Positions 7,826 through 15,570 of a DNA stretch of 51,784 nucleotides are shown piece after piece. Within the stretch, counting starts at the first letter, position 1. The number at the start of each line of letters is the position of its first letter. The DNA comes from CAZGOM01 sp964542875 (lineage in GTDB: Bacteria; Planctomycetota; Phycisphaerae; Phycisphaerales; Phycisphaeraceae), in contig CAZIWA010000024.1 of NCBI GenBank assembly GCA_964542875.1, positions 1-51,784 on the forward strand, given 5' to 3'. The notes beneath the pieces were generated by a model, which made no database searches, was not told the origin of the DNA, and saw nothing but the letters and a program-made list of their open reading frames with translations. The translations under genes were made by a program, and so were the position numbers.

Positions 7826-8815
7826 TTAGACGGAGGCTTCGCCGGGGAGGGATTGGATGTCTGGGGTGGGGGCGGAGCGGAGGGTGAGGATGGCGATTTC
7901 GGCGGGGCAGTTGATGCGCATGGGGAACCAAGAACCGACGCCGGAGTTGACGTAGAGGTAGTTGTTTCCGCGGCGGTAGAGGCCACGGGGGTATTGGAAG
8001 GTCATTGCGCCCAGACCGAGGGAGCCTTTTTTGCCGTGTGAGTTTGAGAGGACGAATTGTCCGCCATGGGTGTGGCCGGCGAGGGTGAGGGCGACGCCGT
8101 GGCGGATGGCGGAATCAAAGGCGTCGGGGTGATGGGCGAGCAGAAGTTTCAACTGGGCTGCGGGGTGGTGTTTTTCAGCGCCTTTAAGCGTGCGATGGAC
8201 CATGGCGGCGGTGCGGGCGGGAGCGTCGTGGTAATCAATCCCGGCGACGATGAAGGCGGTGCCGTTGCGCTTGACCTGAACGGATTGGTTTAAGAGCAGG
8301 CCGAGCTTGGCGGAGCGGAAGGTGTCGATGAATTGAGTGGCATTGTCGAGGTAGTCGTGGTTTCCTGCAACCATGTGGACGCCCAAGGGCGCCTGGAGCC
8401 GATGCATCTGGGTGACGATCTCGCCGAGGTATTTGCAGGAGAGGTCAAGGAAGTCGCCGGTGACGGCGATGAGGTCTGATTCGAGGGCGTTGGCCTTCTC
8501 GACAATACCGGTGAGCTGCTTGGGGGTGGTGAGCTTGCCGATGTGGAGGTCTGACAGGTGGGTGATCTTGAGGCCTTCAAGCCCCGCGGGGAGGCTGGGG
8601 ATGAAAAGATCACGGTGAATGACTGAGATGTCTTTTCTCTCGTGGCGGCGGGTGATGCCGCCTTGCGAGAGCCAGATGGGGGCTGCGGTGAAGGCGGCGT
8701 GGCGGACTTTGGCCTTGATGCGCTTAAGCCTGGAGCCTTTTTGAGGCGATATCGGGCCTTGCGGGCTGGTTTGCCCGATGGCGGATTCCGGAGGATCGTC
8801 GGTGGCGTCGGTCAT
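7826..8815 (-). CDS. Calcineurin-like metallophosphoesterase (YkuE/YaeI type)
   Basis: A 329-residue protein with every metal-binding block of the metallophosphoesterase superfamily in order: LSDLHIGK, TGDFLD, AGNHDYLD, LAHHPDAF and LAGHTHGGQ. The final VNSGVGSW and RINCPAEI are typical of the YkuE/YaeI-like subgroup. Those homologues usually have a membrane or Tat signal. Here the first 60 residues are polar and basic (SRLKRIKAKVRHAAF), with only a weak hydrophobic patch (AAPIWLS), so attachment to the membrane is doubtful. The substrate is unknown; some relatives hydrolyse UDP-diacylglucosamine or phosphodiesters. It is not in an obvious operon. Confidence 0.92.
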   Translation of the reverse strand: MTDATDDPPESAIGQTSPQGPISPQKGSRLKRIKAKVRHAAFTAAPIWLSQGGITRRHERKDISVIHRDLFIPSLPAGLEGLKITHLSDLHIGKLTTPKQLTGIVEKANALESDLIAVTGDFLDLSCKYLGEIVTQMHRLQAPLGVHMVAGNHDYLDNATQFIDTFRSAKLGLLLNQSVQVKRNGTAFIVAGIDYHDAPARTAAMVHRTLKGAEKHHPAAQLKLLLAHHPDAFDSAIRHGVALTLAGHTHGGQFVLSNSHGKKGSLGLGAMTFQYPRGLYRRGNNYLYVNSGVGSWFPMRINCPAEIAILTLRSAPTPDIQSLPGEASV

Positions 8816-9082
8816 GGGAGTGGGACCGTTTGGGATGACTTAGGTGAATCGTATCTCACAGGTTGGTGAAGTCCATCAGGGAAAGGATGGGACGGGGGAA
8901 AGAATTTTGGCTAGGGAGGTTTCCACGTGTTTTGAGGGTCCAACGGACACCGGGAAGCCGACCAGTGGCACTGGGATTATTCGAAGGTCCCAATTACGAG
9001 TTATGAGTAATGAATTCCCAGAGACATATTGGCCTTGCTTTGTGAAGGACTGATGCGGCCGTGCTAAGGCTGTCTGGGAAGC
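8816..9082. other. Intergenic region
   Basis: No gene is seen between two minus-strand genes. The only notable string is at about 8993-9016 (ATTACGAGTTATGA and flanks), which recurs in similar form at about 46892-46912 between other genes. Confidence 0.5.
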
Positions 9083-10480
9083 TTATTTAAGGCCGTATTC
9101 TTTGAGCTTGCGGTAGAGGGTGCGTTCGCCGATGCCGAGCATTTTGGCGGCGGCCTCACGGTTGCCGGCGTGGACCTGCAGGGCGTTGCGGATGGCTTGT
9201 TTTTCGATCTGGTCGAGGTTCATGTTGCCTTGTGCGGAACTGCCGGCGGAGGGTGCGGCGGCGGCGGATTGATCACCGGTTGGGTTGCCGCGGATCTCGT
9301 CTGGCACATGCTGGGGAAGGAGCCGGTCGCCTTCGCACATGACGACCATGCTCTGCATGACGTTGATGAGCTGGCGGATGTTGCCGGGCCAGTTGTACTG
9401 GGCCAGGACGGCCTGGGTTTCTTCCGCGATGGTGACGTTTGGACGGCCCATTTCGGTGGCGAATTTCTTGACGAAATGGCTGGCCAGGAGGGGGATGTCT
9501 TCCCGGCGATCACGCAGGGAGGGGAGGTGGATGTTTGCGCCTTTGATACGGAAATAAAGGTCTTCCCGGAAGTCGCCGGTTTTGACCATTTCCTGAAGGT
9601 TGCGGTTGGTGGCGCTGATGAGCCGGACGTCCACATGGACGGCCTTGTTTGCGCCGAGGCGAACGACTTCGCCGGATTCCAGCACGCGCAGGAGCTTTGC
9701 CTGCATGATCAGAGGCATGTCGCCGACTTCGTCGAGGAAGAGGGTGCCGCCTGAGGCGTATTCGAAGCGGCCTTCGCGCTCGCGATCGGCGCCGGTGAAT
9801 GCGCCTTTGACGTGGCCGAAGAGTTCGTCTTCAAGGATGGATTCGGAGAGCCCGGCGCAGTTTAAGGGGACAAAACGCTGCTTGGTCCGCTTTGAATTGT
9901 TGTGGATGGCCTGGGCGATGAGTTCCTTGCCGGTGCCGGATTCGCCGGTGATGAGAACGGGAATGTTGCTGGGGGCGATTTGTTTCAGGAGCCCGATGGC
10001 GGTCTTGATCTGCGGCGAGGAGCCGATGATGCCTTCGAAGCCGAAAGTTTCGTCGACGCGCTGGAGGAGCTGGGTGTTGGCCGAGCGGAGCGAGACGGCT
10101 TGAATGGCGTGGCCGACGAGGGTGCGGAAGACGTCGAGGTCCAGAGGCTTTTCGATGAAGTCGTAGGCGCCTTGCTTGATGGCGGTTTTGCAGGTGGGGA
10201 CATCACCGTGTGCGGTGACGAGGATGGTTTCGGCATTGCCCTGGTGCTGACGGGCAGCGGCGAGGATGCGCAGACCGTCGTCGGGCTGATCCATGACGAG
10301 ATCGGTGACGATGACGTCGAACTGGCCGTGGACGAGTTCATCGATGGCGTCTTTGGCGTTGTGGACGAGGGTGCAGACATGGCCGAGGCGGCGGAGGGAT
10401 TCCGCCATGACTTCAGCATGCTCGGTTTCGTCGTCGGCGATGAGGATCTGTGCGCTGGGGATGGAGGAGTCTTTGGTCAT
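9083..10480 (-). CDS. NtrC-family sigma-54-dependent response regulator
   Basis: 465 residues in three parts. The receiver domain (about 10-125) has the acidic pocket D16-D17, phosphoacceptor D60 (VIVTDL) and K111 (FIEKPL). The AAA+ domain has Walker A GESGTGKE (179-186), the sigma-54 contact loop GAFTGA (226-231) and Walker B GGTLFLDE (244-251). A Fis-type helix-turn-helix lies at the C-terminus (NREAAAKMLGIGERTLYRKL). The intact GAFTGA means that it should activate RNA polymerase carrying sigma-54. No sensor kinase lies beside it, so it is an orphan here and its target genes are unknown. It starts 55 bp from the divergent mqnA. Confidence 0.96.
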   Translation of the reverse strand: MTKDSSIPSAQILIADDETEHAEVMAESLRRLGHVCTLVHNAKDAIDELVHGQFDVIVTDLVMDQPDDGLRILAAARQHQGNAETILVTAHGDVPTCKTAIKQGAYDFIEKPLDLDVFRTLVGHAIQAVSLRSANTQLLQRVDETFGFEGIIGSSPQIKTAIGLLKQIAPSNIPVLITGESGTGKELIAQAIHNNSKRTKQRFVPLNCAGLSESILEDELFGHVKGAFTGADREREGRFEYASGGTLFLDEVGDMPLIMQAKLLRVLESGEVVRLGANKAVHVDVRLISATNRNLQEMVKTGDFREDLYFRIKGANIHLPSLRDRREDIPLLASHFVKKFATEMGRPNVTIAEETQAVLAQYNWPGNIRQLINVMQSMVVMCEGDRLLPQHVPDEIRGNPTGDQSAAAAPSAGSSAQGNMNLDQIEKQAIRNALQVHAGNREAAAKMLGIGERTLYRKLKEYGLK

Positions 10481-10535
10481 TTGTGCGTCATTTTAGCCGA
10501 GTGAGCGATGGGGCGCGGGGTTCTATAATCCAAGC

Positions 10536-11381
10536 ATGAACCAAGCACCTGGTCGGACAGCAAGCGTGAACGGGGGGCCGACGGGCGTGGGGTGTGTGAG
10601 TTTTTTAAACTCCAAGCCTCTGATTGACGGCGCTGGCAATGAACTGGGGGGACCGGTGAGGTTTGAAGTGCCGTCGCGGCTGCTGGATCTGCTGCTGGAT
10701 GGACAGGTGAAGATCGCGCTTTGCCCGGTGATTGATTACCAGCTTTCGCCTGTACCCCTGAAGGTGGTGCCGGTGGGAGGCATCTGCTGCCGGGGGGAGA
10801 CACTGACTGTGCGGGTGTTTAGCCAAAAGCCGCTTGGAGAGGTGAAGCGGGTGTATGCGGATACGGACAGCCATACGAGCGTGAACCTGATGAAGGTGTT
10901 GTTTGCGCGTAAGTACGGCACGCGGCCGGAAGTGGTGCCGTTGAACCAGGCAGGGCAGTCGAGCGCGCCTGAGTGCATGCTGCTGATTGGCGACAAAGTG
11001 GTGACGCACGAGCCCAAGCGGGAGGCGTATGCGCATCAGATGGACCTGGGGGAGGCGTGGCACGCGATGACGGGGCGGCCGTTTGTGTTTGCGACCTGGC
11101 TGGCATTGGAGGACACGGTGCTGGGGGATTTGCCGCAGAAGCTAGAAGCCTTGCGGGAGCGCAATGCGGGGAGAATCGATGAGATTGTGGGGCAGTATGC
11201 CGTGAAGCTTGGGTGGGATGTGGCGCGGGCCAAGGAGTATCTGGGGGGCTTGCTGCATTACCAGGTGGGTGCGGCAGAGCTTGGGGCGATGGAGCTGTTT
11301 TGGAAAGAGGCGTATGCGCTGGGGCTGATTAAAGAGCTGCGGCCGATGAGAAGAGTGAAGGTTGAATTGGGTTTGAGGTGA
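10536..11381 (+). CDS. mqnA: Menaquinone biosynthesis protein MqnA (chorismate dehydratase)
   Basis: 281 residues, the usual size for MqnA. The start VGCVSFLNSKPLIDG, then EVPSRLLDLLLDGQVKIALCP and TDSHTSVNLMKVLF, are the conserved blocks of the MqnA/MqnD periplasmic-binding-protein-like fold. MqnA removes water from chorismate to give 3-[(1-carboxyvinyl)oxy]benzoate, the first step of the futalosine route to menaquinone. No other mqn gene is in the window. It is transcribed divergently from the response regulator and faces the PpiD-like gene, from which it is separated by a symmetric terminator. Confidence 0.88.
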   Translation: MNQAPGRTASVNGGPTGVGCVSFLNSKPLIDGAGNELGGPVRFEVPSRLLDLLLDGQVKIALCPVIDYQLSPVPLKVVPVGGICCRGETLTVRVFSQKPLGEVKRVYADTDSHTSVNLMKVLFARKYGTRPEVVPLNQAGQSSAPECMLLIGDKVVTHEPKREAYAHQMDLGEAWHAMTGRPFVFATWLALEDTVLGDLPQKLEALRERNAGRIDEIVGQYAVKLGWDVARAKEYLGGLLHYQVGAAELGAMELFWKEAYALGLIKELRPMRRVKVELGLR

Positions 11382-11406
11382 CGGGGCGGGTTCACGGGTA
11401 TCGAGA

Positions 11407-11446
11407 AGAAGACATGCTCACGTGGACGAGAGCAGGGCACACGAAG
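11407..11446 (+). repeat. Repeat family A, copy 2
   Basis: 40 bp, 34 of 40 identical to 7760-7799. It contains the imperfect inverted repeat ATGCTC...GAGCA and lies 25 bp past the mqnA stop codon. Confidence 0.7.
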
Positions 11447-11474
11447 AAGAATTGGCTGATGCCGGGGGGAAAGG

Positions 11475-11500
11475 AAAAAACCGCGTTGCCGCGGTTTTTT
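11475..11500. terminator. Bidirectional rho-independent terminator
   Basis: AAAAAACCGCG (11475-11485), loop TTGC, then CGCGGTTTTTT (11490-11500): a perfect 11-bp inverted repeat with a T tract on both strands. It serves mqnA from the left and the PpiD/SurA-like gene from the right. Confidence 0.9.
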
Positions 11501-11523
11501 CTTGTGGGTCGATTTGTGGTTGT

Positions 11524-13240
11524 TTATTCAACCGGGGCGGGCTGGTCATTGCCGCGGGTGGAGACGTAGCCGAGGCGCTTCTCAACGTTCTTGAGGCTGA
11601 AGAAGTCGCGGCTGAGCTGGGAGCCGANNNNNNNNNNNNNNNNNNNNNNNNNNNNNNNNNNNNNNNNNNNNNNNNNNNNNNNNNNNNNNNNNNNNNNNNN
11701 NNNNNNNNNNNNNNNNNNNNNNNNNNNCCGGGAGCTTGATTTCAGAAAGCTTCATTGAAGAGGCAAAGTCCGCCATGGTGGGCTTGGAGGCTGCTTTGGC
11801 GAGGATGGCTGACGGGTCTTTCTGAATTGCTTCCCAGGCGGCGAGCTTTTCAGCATCACGGGTGACGGCGCCTTTGACTTCAGCAATGCTAGCGGGAACC
11901 TTGGCGGGCTCGGCAGCGATCAGGCGGAAGATGTAGCGTGAGTGGTCGTAGCCGGCGAGCGGCGCGCTGGCGACGCCGACCTGAAGGCGAAGGGGGAGGT
12001 AAGTGTTGTCCTTGGCGGGCTGGAGTTCCTTTGCGCTCATGACGTAAGACGCGAAGCTGGAACCCTGGCGGCCGGGCAGCGTGCTGGAAGGAATGCCGGA
12101 GAGAACCGAGAGGTCTTTGGAATCGAACCATTTGTCGCCTTCGACGACGACGGTGGGCGTGACGCCAAATTGCTCTTTGATCTGGACGAGAACTTTTTCC
12201 AGCGGAGTGGGCTTGAAGCCTGCGGGGATGTCCTTGTAGCCTTCCTTATCCGGGAGGTTACGGGTGTCGGCGGCGAGGGCGTTGGACGCGAAGCGGATGA
12301 TTTTGTCGGCGAGTTCGTCAGACTTCTTCATCTTGAGGTAATCGCGAATTTCGCCCGAGACCTGCTCGTAGGGCTTCTGGACAGGCGCGGCAGGCTGGGT
12401 GGTGCCGGGGGCGCGGTCCTGCGGGATGGTGAAGAATTGCGGGTTCTTGTCGTAGAAGTCCTGCATTTCGACTTCGTCGACCTTGATCTTGGATGTGATC
12501 TGAGCGCCGGGAAGGGAGAGGTATTCGATCTGCACCCTGGGGGCGAGCTTGTAGCCAAAACCGTAAGGCTTGCTCTGGCCGGAGAGGTCGTTTTTATAGT
12601 CGTTGAAAAGCTTGGTGAGCTGGGCTTCAGTGACGGCAGGCTTCTTATCGACGGCCTGGTCAGCGGGGACGATGACGCCCGAGGCTGAGGCAGACGAATT
12701 ATTGTCGAAGGCGATGCGTTGAAGCATGGGTTCGCTCAAACGGCTGGCTTTGCCGCCTGCGTTACCTAAAGTGAGGTAGAGGTAGGTCTGAACAGCCAAG
12801 CCGGCCTGTACGGCTTTGAGGATGTCTTCAGGCCGGGACTTTAAGCGTGAGGCGAAGAGCTTGAGTTTGAGTTCATCAATGCCCAGGGCACCGAGGGTTT
12901 GCGCGGCTTCGCCGGTGCTGGGGTGGATGCCCAAGCGGTTGGCTTCAAGCAGGAAGAGGGTGAAGACAGCTCGTGGGTCATCACCGAAGACCATAGGATT
13001 CATGAGGATTTCATAGTCCTGCGGCTGGGTGATCTGAGAGAGGACTTCAAAGTCAAAGCCGGCGTTCATCTGCTGGGTGAGAGAGACGGGTTTGCCCTTG
13101 AGCGTGCCGACGACAATCTTGTCCGGGTTGGCCTGGGTGAACATCGGCAATGCGCCTTCGATGAGGAAGACGATCATGAGTGCAGAGATGCCAAATGCCA
13201 GCAGCCACTTGTTGTATTTACGGAAGAACTTAAAAGTCAT
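11524..13240 (-). CDS. Membrane-anchored PpiD/SurA-like chaperone, interrupted by a gap
   Basis: A single N-terminal anchor (KWLLAFGISALMIVFLIEG, after FFRKYN) is followed by a large periplasmic part with a SurA/PpiD-type N-terminal pattern (ALGIDELKLKLFASRLKSR, then repeated QLTKLFNDYKNDL and MQDFYDKNPQFF motifs). A parvulin-like catalytic domain is not obvious. A 100-N gap at 11628-11727 lies near the 3' end. Beyond it, the frame that makes sense reads SQLSRDFFSLKNVEKRLGYV and stops at 11524-11526; it is not the frame nominally continued across the N run. The true gap length is therefore not 100. Likely role: folding of outer-membrane or secreted proteins. Confidence 0.75.
11628..11727. other. 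Assembly gap (100 N)
   Basis: Exactly 100 N inside the PpiD/SurA-like gene. The frame switch across it shows that the N count is a placeholder. Confidence 0.99.
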
Positions 13241-13260
13241 GGAATGCGAAACTCCAATAA

Positions 13261-13280
13261 GCCCAGAGGAGGCTCTGGGC
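13261..13280 (-). terminator. Hairpin between the creatininase-family and PpiD-like genes
   Basis: GCCCAGAG, loop GAGG, CTCTGGGC is a perfect 8-bp stem about 20 bp before the PpiD-like start and 80 bp after the creatininase-family stop, both read on the minus strand. It lacks a strong T tract, so it may be a weak terminator or a leader hairpin close to the ribosome binding site GGAG. Confidence 0.45.
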
Positions 13281-13359
13281 AGGGTCGAGCAAGTATAACG
13301 ATGTTCAAGAAGAAGGGGCTGGGGTTCAGGGTCTGGGGTCTGGTCAGAGGGAGGGAACC

Positions 13360-14064
13360 TCAGGGGGTTTTAAGCTGGGCCAGCAGCGGAGGGAGGATTT
13401 TGTCGAAATGGGCAGCGATCTGGTCGAGCCAGGCTTTGCCTTTTTGGGCAGAGGCTTCGGAAGGCGGGGTTTTGCTGAGGAAATAGCCGAGTTTGTCGGC
13501 GTGCTCAGGCCGGATGTTCTGCAGGCGGGTTTCAAAGCCCATGGCGAGCATCATGGAAGTTTCGTAAGTGCCGGCATGGTCGATGCGGGGTATGACGTCC
13601 TGTTCGTCGAAGGCAATGGCTTTTGCGCCGTTTTCCGGGTGGAAACCCTGGACGACCTGTTTGACGACTTTGCCTTGGTAACTTGGGTAATGGCCGGAGT
13701 TTATGACAATGATGCGGAAGCCGATGAGGTCCAGGCCGTCGATGAGGTCTTCGACGAGCATTTTGAGGGTTTCTTCGCGGATGTAGAAGTCGTTGATGTC
13801 ACGCTGCATTTTTCGGGCGGTGGCGCGGTCGGGGTTGAAGGGCGTATGAATGCCGGCGATGTGGACGGGGGGGAGGATGACGCCGCCGAAGCGCTCGGCG
13901 AGGAGGGCGTTTTGGGCGTCGGCTTTGAAGGCGTCGAGGCCCCAGGGGAGGTGTTCGCCGTGACGCTCCAATGGGCCCAGGGAGACCCAGGCGATGGGGC
14001 ATTGGGCGATGCGGTCGTTTAATTCGGAACCAAAGAGGTGTTCGAAGCGGCGTTCAATGGTCAT
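13360..14064 (-). CDS. Creatininase-family amidohydrolase
   Basis: 234 residues with the creatininase signature near the N-terminus (SLGPLERHGEHLPWGLDAF), which carries the metal-binding Glu, His and Asp. It also has INSGHYPSYQG, in the place of the usual NGHGGN, and IDHAGTYETSMML with the catalytic His and Glu. Members hydrolyse cyclic amides (creatinine, cyclic imides) or 2-amino-5-formylamino-pyrimidine; the altered NGHGGN block argues against a simple creatininase call. It lies at the downstream end of a minus-strand series containing sugar-acid genes. A long inverted repeat (14076-14144) lies directly before its start. Confidence 0.85.
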   Translation of the reverse strand: MTIERRFEHLFGSELNDRIAQCPIAWVSLGPLERHGEHLPWGLDAFKADAQNALLAERFGGVILPPVHIAGIHTPFNPDRATARKMQRDINDFYIREETLKMLVEDLIDGLDLIGFRIIVINSGHYPSYQGKVVKQVVQGFHPENGAKAIAFDEQDVIPRIDHAGTYETSMMLAMGFETRLQNIRPEHADKLGYFLSKTPPSEASAQKGKAWLDQIAAHFDKILPPLLAQLKTP

Positions 14065-14075
14065 GGGGTGATGTT

Positions 14076-14144
14076 GGATGTAGGAAGTTTAGATGTTCAG
14101 AAGCGGATGAGTCTGCCAGCCTTTTGTCTGAACATCATACATCC
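14076..14144. repeat. Long interrupted inverted repeat before the creatininase-family gene
   Basis: Two nested perfect arms: GGATGTA (14076-14082) pairs with TACATCC (14138-14144), and GATGTTCAGA (14092-14101) pairs with TCTGAACATC (14127-14136), leaving a 25-nt loop. It ends 12 bp before the start codon at 14064, so it would fold in the leader RNA or serve as an intergenic palindromic repeat. Confidence 0.7.
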
Positions 14145-14277
14145 GGGCCTCTTACGTCTGGGACCTTTGCAAGGATCCATGCAAAGAACACTCTCATTTC
14201 CCCAAGTTTGGGGACGGCGTTTGATAGGCAAGCGCTGTGGCAACGGTTGGTGGATGAGCAGAGGTGAAGAGGAAGAT

Positions 14278-14455
14278 TTTTAACCGCGAAGGCGCGAAGA
14301 CGCGAAGTTAAGAGGTGGAAAAAGCGGTGTTGTGAAAGGGCGAAGACAAAGGCAGACGGGCTTGGGTCATTACAGGGTAGCTGGTGTGGACATTGGCGCG
14401 TGCAAGAGCTTTTTTTAAATGATTCAAACCCAGGGTGGCGCATGAGTACATGCTT
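14278..14455 (+). repeat. Composite intergenic repeat, copy 1 (families B + C)
   Basis: It begins with the element TTTTTAACCGCGAAGGCGCG (family B), continues through an AGTTAAGAGG...GAAGACAA...GCAGACGG string, and ends with family C at 14414-14455 (TTTAAATGATTCAAACCCAG and on). The same parts occur in the same order at 25089-25229. The family C part is 37 of 42 identical. No open frame spans it. It fills most of the 537-bp gap between 14065 and 14601. Confidence 0.7.
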
Positions 14456-14601
14456 ACTCTGAGCTTCCTTGTTTATCGCTTTCAGCGAATAGAACAAGAT
14501 ATGGCTATTGATCTCCCAAAACTTGGGGAATGATCAGCCCTGATGGAGAGGGGGCCGGAAAGAGCAAGAGAGGGTTATTCAAAGGCCTCGTCCGAGATTC
14601 T

Positions 14602-14925
14602 TCAGTTGGTGTGGAAGACTTCCTGCATGTTGGCCCACCATTCGCCGGGCTTGCGGGTTTCGAGGGGTTCCTGGCAAGGCTCGCAGACGGCCCACCATTC
14701 CTGGGTGGTCTTGTCTGCGGCGATCTTGGCCATGTCGGCCTGAAAGTCTGTGCCGATGTATTCGAAGTAAGCAAAGAGAAAGCCGTCTTTGTGGAAGATG
14801 GTGTAGTTTCGGATGTTGGCTTCGTGGATCATTTTGAGCACGCCGGGCCAGGTGGCGGCGTGGAGCTTGACGTATTCATCGTATTTTTCGGGGCGGAGTT
14901 TGATGACTTGGCCGTAGCGTTTCAT
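14602..14925 (-). CDS. rhaM: L-rhamnose mutarotase
   Basis: A 107-residue protein of the RhaM/DUF718 family, which is usually about 104 residues. It has MKRYGQVIKLRPEKYDEY, HAATWPGVLKMIHEANIRNY with the conserved His, the central DGFLFAYFEYIG, and the C-terminal EWWANMQEVFH. RhaM interconverts the anomers of L-rhamnose so that the isomerase or dehydrogenase can act. Its ATG overlaps the stop codon of the broken toxin gene (ATGA, 14922-14925), so translation may be coupled. This is an odd partner for a toxin and suggests that one of them was inserted next to the other. It is the best evidence for rhamnose use here; no rhaA, rhaB or rhaD is in the window. Confidence 0.93.
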   Translation of the reverse strand: MKRYGQVIKLRPEKYDEYVKLHAATWPGVLKMIHEANIRNYTIFHKDGFLFAYFEYIGTDFQADMAKIAADKTTQEWWAVCEPCQEPLETRKPGEWWANMQEVFHTN

Positions 14926-15244
14926 GGGGTGTCCTGGGGAAAGAGTTGTTCAAGCGATTGAATGTTGGCCTTGGCGACATGCACGACGCGGTGAATTCTG
15001 ACAATCCGCTTATCAACGGTGAAAATGATCCGGTGTGATTTGAAGACTTTCTGGCGAACTTCGATTTCAAGAATGACGGCCTCCCGGGCCAATGGGCAGG
15101 CATTGGGCATGGTTTGCAGGACATTTGTGAAAGTCCGGTTAGCCAGCGGTCCGCATTTTCAGGCGAGTTTTGCGAGACGATGTAGAAGTAGCTGGCTTCG
15201 ATTTCTTTAAGAGCGGTTTCTTCGACTTGGATGGCGTATCGCAA
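14922..15244 (-). pseudogene. RelE/ParE-family toxin, broken by a frameshift
   Basis: The reading starts at a TTG (15244) after AAGGGGG and runs RYAIQVEETALKEIEASYFYI, then SPENADRWLTGL, as in ParE/RelE toxins. It then drifts into nonsense (MSCKPCPMPAHWPG). The family pattern continues in another frame as NVLQTMPNACPLAREAV, then KSHRIIFTVDKRIVRIHRVV, ending at 14922. A single lost base near 15120-15132 explains it; restored, the protein is about 107 residues, normal for the family. Intact homologues cleave mRNA or poison gyrase. As read, the toxin should be inactive, unless the shift is a sequencing error. Confidence 0.75.
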
Positions 15245-15531
15245 TCTTCCCCCTTGGCTTCTATGCGTTTGCGGAGTTCGGCCATGGCATCATCAAGAGG
15301 AATGCCTTTTCCTTTTTCAAATTCTCTGATGCTTTCACGGATGGTTTTCGCGCTTTCGTAAAGTTCCACAGTCGCGATGAGCCGGTCGTATTCCTTGGGT
15401 GAGATGATGACGACATCCGGTTTCCCGTTGGTGGTGATTACGGTGGGACGGCCGGTTTGGTTCATTCGATCGATGTTTGCGCGCATGTTCTTGCGGTATT
15501 CGGAGAATGGGATGATGTCAGCGGTTTTCAT
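15139..15531 (-). CDS. Phd/YefM-family antitoxin
   Basis: 130 residues. The N-terminal 85 match Phd/YefM: DIIPFSEYRKNMRANIDRM, then GRPTVITTNGKPDVVIISPKEYDRL, the DNA-binding beta-hairpin and dimer part, followed by the toxin-binding helix (ELYESAKTIRESIREF). The last 35 residues are Lys/Ser-rich and are encoded where the toxin gene already reads in another frame, an overlap of 106 bp. Most such antitoxins stop at or just before the toxin start, so the tail may come from loss of the original stop. A double TGTACA operator lies 11-31 bp before the ATG. Confidence 0.88.
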   Translation of the reverse strand: MKTADIIPFSEYRKNMRANIDRMNQTGRPTVITTNGKPDVVIISPKEYDRLIATVELYESAKTIRESIREFEKGKGIPLDDAMAELRKRIEAKGEDCDTPSKSKKPLLKKSKPATSTSSRKTRLKMRTAG

Positions 15532-15542
15532 AGAAATATTCC

Positions 15543-15562
15543 TTGTACAAAATATTGTACAA
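15543..15562. promoter_or_regulatory. YefM/Phd-type operator: two TTGTACAA palindromes
   Basis: TTGTACAA at 15543-15550 and again at 15555-15562, with AATA between, so the centres are 12 bp apart. Each octamer is itself a perfect palindrome around TGTACA. Antitoxins of the YefM family are known to repress their own promoter by binding paired TGTACA-centred sites. The position, just upstream of the antitoxin start on the minus strand, fits autoregulation. Confidence 0.85.
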
Positions 15563-15570
15563 CGACGGCT

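Noticed and set aside
14135..14497. 120-codon open frame on the minus strand
   Set aside because: Lies across the composite repeat, has no domain pattern and no ribosome binding site.
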